From Spisula solida (Eukaryota > Mollusca > Bivalvia > Venerida > Mactridae), in NCBI GenBank assembly GCA_947247005.1, contig OX365952.1, forward strand, positions 45,364,722-45,428,721: DNA of 64,000 nucleotides. Reading direction: 5' to 3'. The notes beneath the pieces were generated by a model. It did not search any database, had not been told where the DNA came from, and saw nothing but the letters and a program-made list of their open reading frames with translations. Below, in pieces: positions 35,231 through 46,012 of this stretch; positions within the stretch are counted from its first letter, which is position 1, and every line of letters begins with the position of its first letter. A program made the position numbers and the translations under genes.

Positions 35231-35983
35231 GTACATTTCTGAGGAAAAAGATAAGGGGAAAATCTGGAAACAAAATGGCGGCACGGCAGACGTTTTTACA
35301 TACATTTTACTTCCAAAATGCTCAGATGCATCAAGAAATGTAAGTATTAAGCATTCAGTACATGCTTACATAATTACTTGAGGCCGTAACGGACCAAAAA
35401 TGTACGTGTTTGTGTGGCATTTAACCGACACTGTCGTTGTAACAATACGAGTTAGCGTCCGTTAATTTCAAGATGAATAAACGCCTTTATTCTTTAAATA
35501 GCGGACTAATTGATTAATTTCTGGCACCACAACTGTTCCAAGTATTTGATGCAACGATTGGGAATCATTAATTAAAGGATCGTCGCTCTATGAAGTCGAT
35601 TGCTGGATGTTGCGCGATTGCACTAGTATTCGGATGGAAATATTTCGGACATCTCGTATTGCAGTTATGTACGGAATTATAAACACATTCCCTGGATATA
35701 TTATTGCTGTATACCATAAATATTTGCAATAATAATATAATATTTGTTTCTATAAATTCAATTATTGCTGGATTTGCCAAAACATTGTTGTTGATTCATA
35801 GATTCATCCCTTTTTTCTAAGACACTGCACAGATACTGAGATAGGTGAGCGCTTGTCATGCTGTAGGTGTTTTGCTCCTTGACATTTTTGTGCTTAGTTG
35901 ACTATCTGAAATTATGGTGCTTGTCTTGACTGCTGTCTGTATCAGTTTGAATCACATTCAGTATTAAATGTTGGGGAGAATAA
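35231..35983. other. No confirmed gene; possible short coding start at 35277
   Basis: An ATG in good context ('aaaatggcgg', 35277) opens a 21-codon frame ending at 'gaaatgtaagtatt', which could be a splice donor. No matching downstream exon was recognised, so it is not called as a gene. The 70-codon minus frame at 35568-35780 is unsupported. Confidence 0.25.
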
Positions 35984-37212
35984 GGCCTAAAAAAACGAGG
36001 GTTGTTTCCGGTTACCCGACCGACCGTGTATTTTAACCCCCGACTCAAAAGTTTTTATGTACGAAAATCGGCAACGCGTAATTAAGCATATTTTGATGCT
36101 TACTTTTTTAATTAGACGCGTAAAATTACCGATCTACGACTTTTCAGGACGCGCAGTTTTTCTATCGCACGCGTTTGACCTTGGGTCATAAATTCGTCGC
36201 ATACGCTGTATTCTATCCAACATCAGTTGTTTCGAGTAATTGACAGACGAGAGGCGGAGTTAATTACCCGTTAACCAATCAGCGTTCACAAGTCAGCATC
36301 AGGAACATTTGATTGACGCGTCGCGATAATCTTGAGTAAAGCCATATATTGTAAACATGTACGCTTTAATTGATCTATCGATTCAACTTTCCAATTTATT
36401 TGATTGCCGTCTGATGATTATTATAATAACGATATGTGTCGTACTTGGTAATACATATTAATTTTGAAAACATAGAAATGATGACTCAAAAGTTCAAAAC
36501 GAATGTATCTACAATTTGCAGTGCAAATATCGAGTTTTCAAGGAATATATACCTTGTAATTCATATTCCGTGTAATTCATATTCCGTGCATTAAATTCCC
36601 AGATAAAAAATATCACTACAATCCAACAAACTTATGCCAAAATGTGAGTCGTCAGTTTCATCAAACGCGTAAGCGGCGTCAATCTCTACGCTAAGGACCT
36701 TTGATGTAACCGACGCGCGATTCACTTCAAAGACTTGGTGGTCTTTGATCGTGCGGCATGCGTCCTGTAAATTGTGTTCGATATACGTGTGTTAAATTTT
36801 AGAAATTGTTACCGATCGGAGTGATGCAGCGGACGTTTTTTCTGCATATTGCAGAGAATGATTTGGTCACTCGCGAACATTAAAATCGTGTAATTTGTGA
36901 AATGTTCGGAAGCATTAATCGGCGCTGATATTATTCGAGTTTTTAACAAATTTAATGCCATTCAAATATTAGCATACGCGTAGACGATAGAGACTACGGA
37001 AACGGTGCACTATTGTTTTTACCATGTAAACAAACGATAAAACATGTCAAATTCATTGATTGCCGTTAGATTGAACAAATGCCGATACATTTGTATACAT
37101 TTCACACTTTTAACACCCAACAAATAATAACATTTAAAAGCATGGTGCGGGAACAGGAGTATACAAATTCTTTGATTCTGATGGTCAATATCAATACTGC
37201 CAGTAGTGTTGA

Positions 37213-37245
<33 letters not shown>

Positions 37246-37312
37246 AAAAATCGACCTACCGACCCAAGTTTTTTTGGGCATGTAACCAGAAACAAACCTC
37301 TTTTTTTAGGCC
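35984..37312. mobile_element. PIF/Harbinger-like nonautonomous element, 1.33 kb
   Basis: The left end is 'ggcctaaaaaaacgagggtt' and the right end, read inward, is 'ggcctaaaaaaagaggtttg'. Inverted similarity continues through 'gtttc.ggttac'. A TAA triplet flanks both ends (35981-35983 and 37313-37315), the 3-bp TWA duplication typical of PIF/Harbinger. A run of about 30 A lies at about 37217-37245. No transposase or Myb-like frame is visible. Confidence 0.75.
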
Positions 37313-37992
37313 TAAAGCTAAAGCTAAAGTCTCCACACCAAAGCACAACCTACATGTAAGTGCTTGACTGAGTCACGATTATCGGCCAACTACCCACGTC
37401 ACATTTTAATACTGATTAATGGTTTCTAGAAGTATGTATGGATAGTGAATAACATACAAGTTAGTATCTTTACTATCTGTGTCATACAAGTGTGTGCCTT
37501 CAAACCACAAAGGGATAGGTTGCTAGCACCTTTGAAGCCAATATTATATTGAAAGCAGTGCTTTGTTGTGTTATAAAGTATAGGTACTCGTTTGAATGCA
37601 TACATTAAATAAATCGTGCTATGTACTCGTGATTTAATTACTACGCATCCAAACACGTGCCTATATTTTATTACGCAACAAAGCACAGCTATGTATTCAT
37701 TATTTCTTAAATAACATATATAAAAACGCTGCACTATTTTCTTCCTCGGTACGCAATAAGTTATTTGGCCGTACTGTGCTTTAACAGCAAATCACGGACA
37801 TCTCGCCAATGCTCTGCCATTCATAGCACAACAAGACAGATAGACGCCAGCATGGCCGTAACTAGGATTTTTCAAGAGGGGGTGCGAAATCGGGTCTTGA
37901 ACAGGTGACGGGATTGTTTAGATAAGGAGGAGTGTGTAGATCTGGCCCTCCTCCTGACGGAAAAATGCACTGTTTATCTGAGATGCCTTCTA

Positions 37993-40750
37993 CACCCTTG
38001 TTACCCTGATAAAACATCATGATTGGATATTCCCAACATGATTGAAAAATGGCGGATGTATGTTTACATATTCATCGCATTTTCGGCCAATTCTTCAAAA
38101 TCTACGGGTTTAACCACCTTCTGATGCTGTTTGAAGATAAACTTGTACATTCCTTCCATGAAACTAAAACTATTTATCCGTATGTTTGTGAATGTGATAC
38201 ACAATACGATAAAAAGTTAGAAAAATCTGTGTTGGATTTATTTGATAGTCTATAAAACATATATATTGTTGTTTATTTTGGGTTAAGATCTTTTGTTTAT
38301 ACAGCTCATTCATTTCACTATCAGACTTAGTTTAGAGTAAGTTATTTACATTTGCCGTTTCTACGTGATAACTATTTAAAGTAACCCATGTGTGAAAAAT
38401 GGATAAAAACCAACATGATTTGATGATAAAGATCAACATGATTTATCTTTTAAAGTGGATACTGACCAACATTGAATTTCATTGATGCACTGCAGTGCGA
38501 ATTTAATATGTAGCTTCACTATTAGAAGAATAATGGGATGACCCCAACACGTACGTAGGAGTAGATAACTCTATGAAGTATTTATTGGAAAATATGTCCC
38601 TTTTTTCAACTTCGTGCAAATTTGTAAGTTTACGTTCAAGGTATTAACCTATTATATCTAAGTGCAAGTTCATATTGCTGTGATACTTTGCATACTTGTC
38701 AACCGTCTTGACCACAACATCTGCACTCTATCAAGCATGTTGTTAAATGTTATGCCCCATTTGGACTAATGTACTTAGAAATACAAAAGTTTACAGTATA
38801 TGTACACAATTTTAATCTCTAAGACATGTATCTTTGATACTTTGCATACTTTATCACCATCATGACGCCATGACCTCCACATGAATAGGCAACTCTATCA
38901 AATATACACTGAGTACATCTAGAAACGCAACACTGGGTTCTACTGTCAATATTTGTTCAATCTGATGATGGACAATCAAACTTCATTAATTTTACTTGAT
39001 GCAGTTTTATTCTATTTCCAATACATCTGTAACATTTTATCACATAGAGCTACATTTAGGTGCAGAGCAGTGTTTTGGTGTATAGTGCGGCCGAAAAATA
39101 ACGGAACATAAATATAGTGCGGGCGAAAAATAACAATTGTTTTATAAATTAGCTATTTTTTCGGAATCGTTGTTTTATGTCAATATGTAAAGTATTGATC
39201 AAATATTGATTGATTACTTGTTCATGATGAGCAACAAGTTGTTGAACACTGTCGGCAGCAGTTGTGAGCCTGATCTGGAGCTGTTTCACGCTGTCTTATT
39301 CATCCTGTGGGAGGCTTGTTACGCATGCATGACCTGAACTTAGGCTGTCGCAAATGGTGCCAGTGTGTTGGTAGCGTGTTGACCTTTAAGCTAGGGACCT
39401 GGGTTTTGTGCATGTCTTGGTGTGGTGAACATTTGTACCCATTTTTGGTAGGCGTAAGCCTCTCTTTACTACCATTGCCCATTTCTTAATGCAACCTGGA
39501 CCGCCTTTAGGCTGCTATGTGAATCCGCATTCAAGTAGTTCCAGAAACTGTCAACATTCCCAATAATTATTGTGAAACTGTTCATTGAATCGATATTTTT
39601 GCAGATAATCAGTCAGCCGGGGAGATATCGAACTTGTTTCGTAATATGAAAATGAAGTGTTCATCAAATGTCCCAGCCGTATAGCTATTTTTAGAAACTT
39701 CAGACCAGGGTCACGTGATGGTTTTATCAATGAATCGTATATCGTTATGTTATGCAATCATATGGTGTGGCTATACTAGCCGCTTTCTAGAGATGTCTAA
39801 CGCTGTGATGGAAGTGATTACAAGACGGTACTGTAGAATCTGATAAATAGGCGCGCGCAGTTTTATTTTAAAGCCACTTTTGATATACGCATTCAATACA
39901 CGTATTACATATACATCATGTACATCAATATGCCCCATTTTACAATTATTTAGATACCCTAGATGCCTTTATAGTCACATATGCCTATTTTGACATTCAA
40001 GACAAGATCGGCAGTAAGAAAACGAACATTAAACGTGTAAAGTCGTTTAAGCTTTAGTAGCAGCAACCAGATCGCCTCCCATCAGCACTCTTAGTGCTTT
40101 GATTATTAAATGTCCTAAAAGCAAGTGCCATAGACTGGGTGTGAAATGCCTTAAATCGGGTATGCTCATAAACCTGCTACCACAATTCATGACCACACTT
40201 CTTTAATGTACAATTATTTGTACCTTGAGAATCCCATTGGCAAGATTTCAATTTGTAATGTTGGTTTTTATCCACAATCATGTTGGCCAGTATCCTAATA
40301 AATTTAACAATCACGTCGGTCAGTATCCAAAAAATACTACACATGTTTGAATTATTGTTGGTGAGCGTTAATTTATCTAAGATTTTAAAAAATTGAAACG
40401 TCCAAATCATAGTTTATACAACTGCCGATACTTCCCAAATGATATTCATTACATAGAGTCCAATAAATGAGTTTTACAACGTTTTTAAGTACAAAACTCA
40501 TTCTCAAATGCAAAATCCACACATTCTTTAAGGCTTTACATAGTGAAAAATATTACCTATATGCAAATTGTTTAGTGCAAATAGTACATTTTCTTCATAT
40601 GTTGATTATGTAATATTGAAATAAACAATCTGGATAGTTTATATGGAAAATATTGCAAAAACAATGCACTTATCACATTTTTCATGTCGGCCATTTTTCA
40701 ATCATGTTGGGAATATCCAATCATGTTGTTTTATCAGGGTAACAAGGGTG
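37993..40750. mobile_element. Element nested in element B, with long terminal inverted repeats
   Basis: Termini 'cacccttgttaccctgataa' and, inward from the right, the same bases match over about 60 bp with two mismatches. Looser inverted similarity extends to about 38480 and 40255 ('accaacatgattt', 'ggatactgacc'). A 5-bp duplication 'ttcta' flanks it (37988-37992 and 40751-40755). A 68-codon frame with a good start ('aaaatggcgg', 38049-38255) lies just inside the left arm, of unknown significance. The centre holds a fragment of the 53470-54225 tandem repeat (about 38530-38900) and a SINE. Confidence 0.85.
39345..39420 (+). repeat. SINE-like tRNA head
   Basis: 'gtgttggtagcgtgttgacc' resembles an A box and D arm, and 'gacctgggttttgtgc' a degenerate B box. 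It lies inside the nested element. Confidence 0.4.
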
Positions 40751-41758
40751 TTCTATACCACACAAACTCGTTCTTCTATTGACACTATGAACAAGCAGTA
40801 AACTGTTATTGCGCGAGCGAAGTGTTCTAGAAAAACTGCATTGTTTATCTGATATGCATTCACAAGCTCAAATGACACTATTTCGAAGCGAGAAATGCGA
40901 TGAAGCTGACTGATGCATACCACACAAACTATTTCTCTACTTTATTCTATTTAATGTTTAAAAAATGAGCGAGCGAAGCGAGCTAGAAAAAAATGCAAAA
41001 AAATGCATTGTTGGTCTGAATAGCATGCCATGTAGAATTTTTTGTGCTAACAGCATACCAGCCATTATGATAATGTTATTGAGCGAGCAAGAAAAAATGC
41101 ATTGCTTATCTGAACAGCATATAGCACAGACTAGTTATAAACTATAGAAGACATTGAAAAGTATTGAAAACGTTAATTTGCGAGCGAAGCGAGCTTGAAA
41201 AAAGTGCGGAATTTATAAATTTCATCCATAAAAAGGCATTGTTCAATCTGAACAGAATGCCAGCTTAAAGAAAACGCAGTCTTCAGCCAAGTAGCAAACC
41301 AGAAAAAACAGTTCTCAAAATGATCTATTATATTTATTTGGCGAGCGGAGCGAGCTAGAAAAATGCATAAATTGTTTATCTAAACAGCATGCCACAGACC
41401 CGTTCTAAGCTTGGATATATTGTCTGAAAAGTAATTTTGCGAGTGAAGCGAGCTTGAAAAAATTGCAAGGTTTGTAAATTTCACCAACAAAAAAAGGCTA
41501 CTCTGGCGAAAAAGGGGGTGCGTTCGCACCCGACGCACCCCCCCCCCCCCCCCCCCTAGTTACGGCCATGGCCAGACTACTTTCCCACTTCCGTCACCGC
41601 TATGTCATTTGTCGTAGTATATGACGTCAAACGGGGCGTCATCATCAGCTATATTTTATCGCGGTAATAAAAAATGGAAAGCTCAATATACTTAAAGAAG
41701 GCAAATCTCACATGCTATGTTAGAATATATGTTGCCATTCAAACGCGGAACATTGGCT

Positions 41759-41910
41759 TTGTTAGAATCAAAAAAATAAATATGTACCTCACTGTCCTGT
41801 GTTTTATCTGGAATAAAGCATAGTCACTTGCTACGCACTCGTGATTTAATTATTCGGTTTCGAACTCGTAACTGTGCTTTATTCTAGATAAAACACAGGT
41901 ACAAATATAT
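41759..41910 (+). mobile_element. Hairpin head of a third family (E)
   Basis: 'tgttagaatcaaaaaaataa' leads into a hairpin of 'cctgtgttttatctggaata' against 'tattctagataaaacacagg'. The apex side reads 'ctacgcactcgtgatttaat', the same core as in families C and D. The body on its other side is not recognised as C or D. Confidence 0.6.
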
Positions 41911-42034
41911 ATAGAATGACTCAATGAGATCAAGGGAGCATACACTATATCTATGGCACATACCCCATGAAGTATGGGCATATTGTTTTCTGAATAAAAA
42001 TAGGTTGTAAGGTTAACAACTTATCAGTTGCTTG

Positions 42035-42260
42035 TTATGCGTGGAGAGCTATGGCCTTAAGGTAGGAGTACTAGGACCCATGCTATTGGGATTGAGAATT
42101 CCCGCGTTCAATCCACATCTGTGGCAATTATTTATGCTTAATTCCTCTGAGCAAGAATACTTTTTTTGCTTTCGACTGAGACAGTTGTAGTGCGTGGCCA
42201 TTCGGTTTATCCCTGCCTAATTGGACAATGACCTTAAGCTTCGGAAAAGAGACAGAAAGT
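42035..42260 (+). repeat. tRNA-derived SINE, copy 2
   Basis: Same family as 12865-13140: tRNA-like head with 'tatggccttaaggtagga' and 'cgcgttcaatccac', then the shared 'gcttaattcctctgagcaag' body. Confidence 0.7.
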
Positions 42261-42458
42261 TTGTGTGATACAACATGAAATTAAATGTGTGCGTGCTGCC
42301 CTAGCTCATTCCGAAAAGATCCATTGGTTCTTTATAATACATGTATGCGAGGTTACGTCTCGGCTCTGGGTTTCAAACCAATTCATCTCTAAATCGGCCA
42401 ACGTTACACCCTTAGCAAGAATTACCCAAAGTTTGCATACCGTGTGAAATCTACATGT

Positions 42459-42780
42459 TGACCTTGAAATGACCTTGACCTTGGCCTCATAGTGGTCAGT
42501 GTAGTATGCCCATTTGAAATACACCATTAAATGAATACTATGAATGCAAACATTTAGCATTACATTCATTCATAACCTCCTCACTGAAACATAATATTGT
42601 GTATAAATTGGCAATTTATGGCGGCCATCTTGGCGGCCATCTTGGGAAATGCTCAACGGTGACAATATGTCATACAACAGATTCTGAGAGGGGACATCCT
42701 CCTGAACATTTTGGTACCAAAACATTTTGTGCATACTCCAAAGTTAGGTTACCCCCTCTGGCACCTGGACTAATCTACAC
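42459..42780. repeat. Dispersed repeat, copy 2
   Basis: Collinear with 3677-3990. 'ggcggccatcttggcggcca' is duplicated in tandem here. Confidence 0.6.
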
Positions 42781-43639
42781 ATGATTTCGTTGTTTATGTG
42801 ATTGTAGGGACTTTACGCCATGGTAAACTAAGAATAAACGGAAGAATTAGGACACTCCTCCTTAATTTTCTAGCGAACTATACGATCAGTATAGATTACA
42901 AAACAATAAATATTTCATTCCATTTGCAAGGAGTTCTTTTGAAATTGCGCCCTAAACTTGTTAGGTCGTGATTCCTTCTTCATCGGGATGAGTCTACTGT
43001 GTAAAGCCAATCGCTTTTTTCAGAGTTTTAAGTCCAGTTACGCAACGATACAATTCTATTCCGCCTTACATTCCAGAGTTGGCTATTTATGACTTATTTC
43101 TGTATTAAAAGTAAATAAATCTTATACAGTGGGTCGGATATGAGTCCAGAAAGGAGCTCGGTGCTGCTCAAACGGTGACGCTTGGAATGACGTCACGTGA
43201 CGGCCTGTGTCACGCACCCATTACATGAATAAAACCATGTTATAAGTACATTCGGTCGGAGATATCCTACACGGAATAATGCTTATTTGCTTTTGAGCCT
43301 TGTTGACAAAACAAAATTGCTAGATGAAAAGTCCACGAATATATTGATCACCCCTCGTACATACTGTTATAGGTTATTGACCAGAGGTTTTTTGGTGAAT
43401 AACTTTGATCATAGTCATTTAATCGTGACCAAGCCGTAAAGAGTCGTCTTAAGCGTTGACATCGCTCCGTACCAGTGATTTATATCAGGAGTTCATCGCG
43501 GAGGCAAAAATTAATGCTCAGTGGGACATTGACTTTCGAGTCCGCTAAATTATTAGTGGCTGAACTACAAATATATTTGTTGAGTTTGTTTCTTCCAGCG
43601 TGCTCGATCATCATCAACACTTTAAATTTAAACGGGAGG
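42781..43639. other. Upstream of gene 2; contains a mariner-like terminus
   Basis: About 43140-43357 ends 'ttgatcacccctcg' plus 'ta', the right end of the mariner-like family seen at 22524-23397. The frame of gene 2 stays open upstream to 43475. An in-frame ATG at 43514 would add 42 residues but has a poor context (T at -3). No core promoter motif is assignable. Confidence 0.45.
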
Positions 43640-43750
43640 ATGGCAACAGAAAAGGAACTCCGTGCTCGAAGTAGATCTGCTTCAACGAAAGGGAATTCAG
43701 TGGAACAAACACAGCGTTCATATGATGTATGGGCTGGAAATTATGAGCAG
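43640..43750 (+). CDS. Gene 2 exon 1: METTL27/WBSCR27-like methyltransferase, N terminus
   Basis: Gene 2 encodes a 218-residue class I SAM-dependent methyltransferase. This exon gives residues 1-37, starting at the ATG in strong context 'gaggatgg' and ending in 'YDVWAGNYEQ'. That Y-D-x-W-A-x-x-Y-(D/E) block lies just before the SAM-binding fold in METTL27-type proteins. The exon ends in phase 0 at 'gagcag', followed by 'gcaagt', a GC-type donor with otherwise ideal consensus. No better GT donor is nearby. The enzyme's substrate is not established by anything in the sequence. Size and motif order agree with the METTL27 family (human about 245 residues), as does the low conservation outside the SAM motifs. 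Confidence 0.8.
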
Positions 43751-44555
43751 GCAAGTCAATTTACAACTGATTCACGTGAAAACCGAGTTTTAATTTTATA
43801 AATTACATTCCAAACTCGTACTTATTACAGTCTATTTGTTTTTGAGCCCTAAATTTAACATATGTTGTGACCAGTAGACACAGGGCTTTACTACAGTTAG
43901 AAAATAAGTCACAGCAAAATACCACAAGGGGGAAGATGGACATATATTACATATATTAGTTTAAACTTTACACTTTCTACGCTACCTTTTAAGTTTTGCG
44001 GATATCTCCAAAACCGTTCAAGATAAATTTACCAAATTGAGTTTCATGTATTTGGATATTGCTGCACTAGTCACTTTAAGGATTACTATTTGTATACTAG
44101 CAAAGGAGATATACAGGACAGTAGATAATATGAACTAAGACTCAGCCTATTTTTAGCGGACTATGTCAGTTGTCCTACATTATTTGTAACATGCTCATCT
44201 GGTACTGGATTTTTTTGAAGATGCATAACTTTACAATAAATTGTTCGGTTACGAAGTTACGAACCTGGAGCCCGTTACCTAACCAAGCCGTTTCCAAAAG
44301 ACGCTACCGAGCAATTTCCTACGTCTGTGCAACGACACGCTACGAGCAGTACATGTATTTACATAATCCTGTTCATTGGGCACGATTTCTCGACTTGCAT
44401 GGACGATTTTCTCGATCTAAATGAGCGTTTTTCTCGATTTTAATAGACGATCTACAACGCAGTATCTGTGATATTTACCACGACAATACAAGGCGTTGAT
44501 TGGCTGACCGCGGATAACCATGGTCTAACTATTGAACTCATACAATAACTCTCCA

Positions 44556-44813
44556 TTAAGGTGCATATATACACAGTAAGTCTTGGTGGATACATCTTGA
44601 CCTATAAGTAAAACTGTACCGTGTAGTAACGAGCAGTACACTTCTACCTAACCGTTTCGGTATATGTACGACACATTCATTATAGTCGCCACAGTACGGA
44701 AATGACTTGATGTAACACCGAAACGGAACTGCTAATAGAACTAGACCATACAGTATGCTACATATCAACACTACACTCAGTCCTATCAATAGGTCTTCCT
44801 CAACCGACTCCAT
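44556..44813 (-). CDS. Hypothetical small membrane ORF antisense in intron 1 of gene 2
   Basis: An 85-codon frame with a candidate ATG at 44813. It has a hydrophobic stretch near residues 9-30 ('LLIGLSVVLICSILYGLVLL') followed by a Cys- and Arg-rich tail. No homologue is recognised, no splice or poly(A) signal supports it, and it lies in repeat-rich intron sequence. It may be chance or repeat-derived. Confidence 0.15.
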   Translation of the reverse strand: MESVEEDLLIGLSVVLICSILYGLVLLAVPFRCYIKSFPYCGDYNECVVHIPKRLGRSVLLVTTRYSFTYRSRCIHQDLLCIYAP

Positions 44814-45154
44814 TGCTTGAAGAGAAAAAACGTGTGATTTATAAGTCATGATGTACCGCGTAGTTAGGAAAGAAGTACGTCTTGTGAAGTGTACATCTTC
44901 GACTTATACACAAAGACTAACGTGTTGATGCACCTTTACTCTAGTAATGGAGTGTAGTCCATGAAACAGGATTGTGTAGTTATTTGTGTGTTACATGATC
45001 ATGCCATGGGTATATATAGTCTTGATTTCCTCCAGTACTGGAGAGCATTTTATGACAATTTATCACATATACAGGCAATCAAATGTACAAAATCATGACA
45101 CTTAACATATGTACATCAGATTAGTATGCATGAGACAGTTAAAAGCAATAACAG

Positions 45155-45392
45155 ACGCACACACACGCACACGTACGCGCATACGCACACACACACGCGC
45201 ACACCACACACACGTACGCGCATACACACGCATACGCACACGCACACCACACACACACACACACGTACGCGCACTCACACGCATACGCACACACGCACAC
45301 ACCCACGCACACCACACACACACGCACGCGTACGCGCACTCACACGCATACGCACACACACACGCACCACACACACGCACACGCATATATGT
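45155..45392 (+). repeat. CA/CG-rich microsatellite
   Basis: Imperfect (ca)n interspersed with 'acgtacgcgcatacgcac' variants. It keeps several frames open on both strands (THTHTRT-type and VRVCVCA-type peptides), none of which is a gene. Alternating purine-pyrimidine sequence of this length could adopt Z-DNA. Confidence 0.95.
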
Positions 45393-46012
45393 ACACCAAG
45401 GTAAATCAACGGTCGAACCTAGCTGCGAAACCGCTAGTTTATTTATATAGAGTAAAATAATCAGTGGCCAATACCTTTCTCCGCCACTTTCAGTTATGCC
45501 TAAAATACGAAAGAGAAAATTCTAGGTTAACTAGGACGGACTATGAGTATGATTGCCGTTTTACATATTAGACTCAACAGCCAAGTATACATAATGATGT
45601 TGTCTTGGCTACTCACTGCTCTTCAAATAAGCTAGGCAAATTGTGACCGAGGGTTTTCTTTTATGAGTATGCGGAACTCCCCGATGCCAATCTCAGTTAA
45701 AGTTGGACGAACAAATTACATCAGTATAATTTATAAATAGAGCAAAAAATGATTAAGTGCAGTACGATGTCATCGGTCAAATTTGAGCATTCGGACAAGT
45801 TTGTGTGAGTTTTGCCGCATAGTAATTCCCTAATAGTGATGTTAATTTCATGCTAAAGTATGACTTTTGCACTCCCCTCTTGTTAGTCGCCATAGGCGAT
45901 TGGTGCCATTCTGTCACCCTTGAGCATTTTGAGAAAATGTGGGAAAGGTTCCAATAAACGAAACTGCGATTTTTGGAATCGGTAAACTTCATTGATATTT
46001 ATTATCACATTT

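Larger units (their letters stand above)
37851..41570. mobile_element. Element B: 3.7-kb nonautonomous element related to element A
   Basis: Perfect 15-bp terminal inverted repeats 'catggccgtaactag' are flanked by the 5-bp duplication 'gccag' (37846-37850 and 41571-41575). The right subterminal region is a run of C next to 'gtgcgttcgcacccgacg'. The interior (about 37960-37990 and 40800-41470) is made of modules with 'gcgagcgaagcgagct', 'agaaaaaatgca' and 'ttgtttatctgaacagcat'. These are the reverse complement of the element A modules. It is itself interrupted by 37993-40750. No transposase frame. Confidence 0.85.
37555..41728 (-). mobile_element. Hairpin-headed family C copy 2, split by element B
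   Basis: The hairpin ('ataggtactcgtttgaatgc' against 'caaacacgtgcctatatttt') is at 37555-37715 and 'gccaatgctctgccatt' near 37806. The body ('gacgtcaaacggggcgtca', 'agaaggcaaatctcacatgc', 'tgttagaata') resumes after element B at 41571-41728. It is the inverse of 9014-9408. The hairpin is flipped relative to the body when compared with copy 1. Confidence 0.75.

Noticed and set aside
38049..38255. 68-codon frame with a good start inside the nested element as a host gene
   Set aside because: It lies immediately inside a terminal inverted repeat, and the opposite arm carries the same ATG context without the frame. No domain is recognisable.
9014..41910. CRISPR-like or phage-like origin for the recurrent palindromes
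   Set aside because: The palindromes are dispersed, differently spaced and embedded in eukaryotic elements; there are no spacers, no cas genes and no prokaryotic gene organisation.
44170..44424. 84-codon frame in intron 1 of gene 2 as an alternative exon
   Set aside because: Its phase, flanking splice signals and sequence do not fit the methyltransferase, and exon 1 to exon 2 already join in frame.
45102..45450. Open frames of 66-113 codons in the CA/CG microsatellite
   Set aside because: Pure products of the dinucleotide and tetranucleotide repeat, open on both strands and in several frames.
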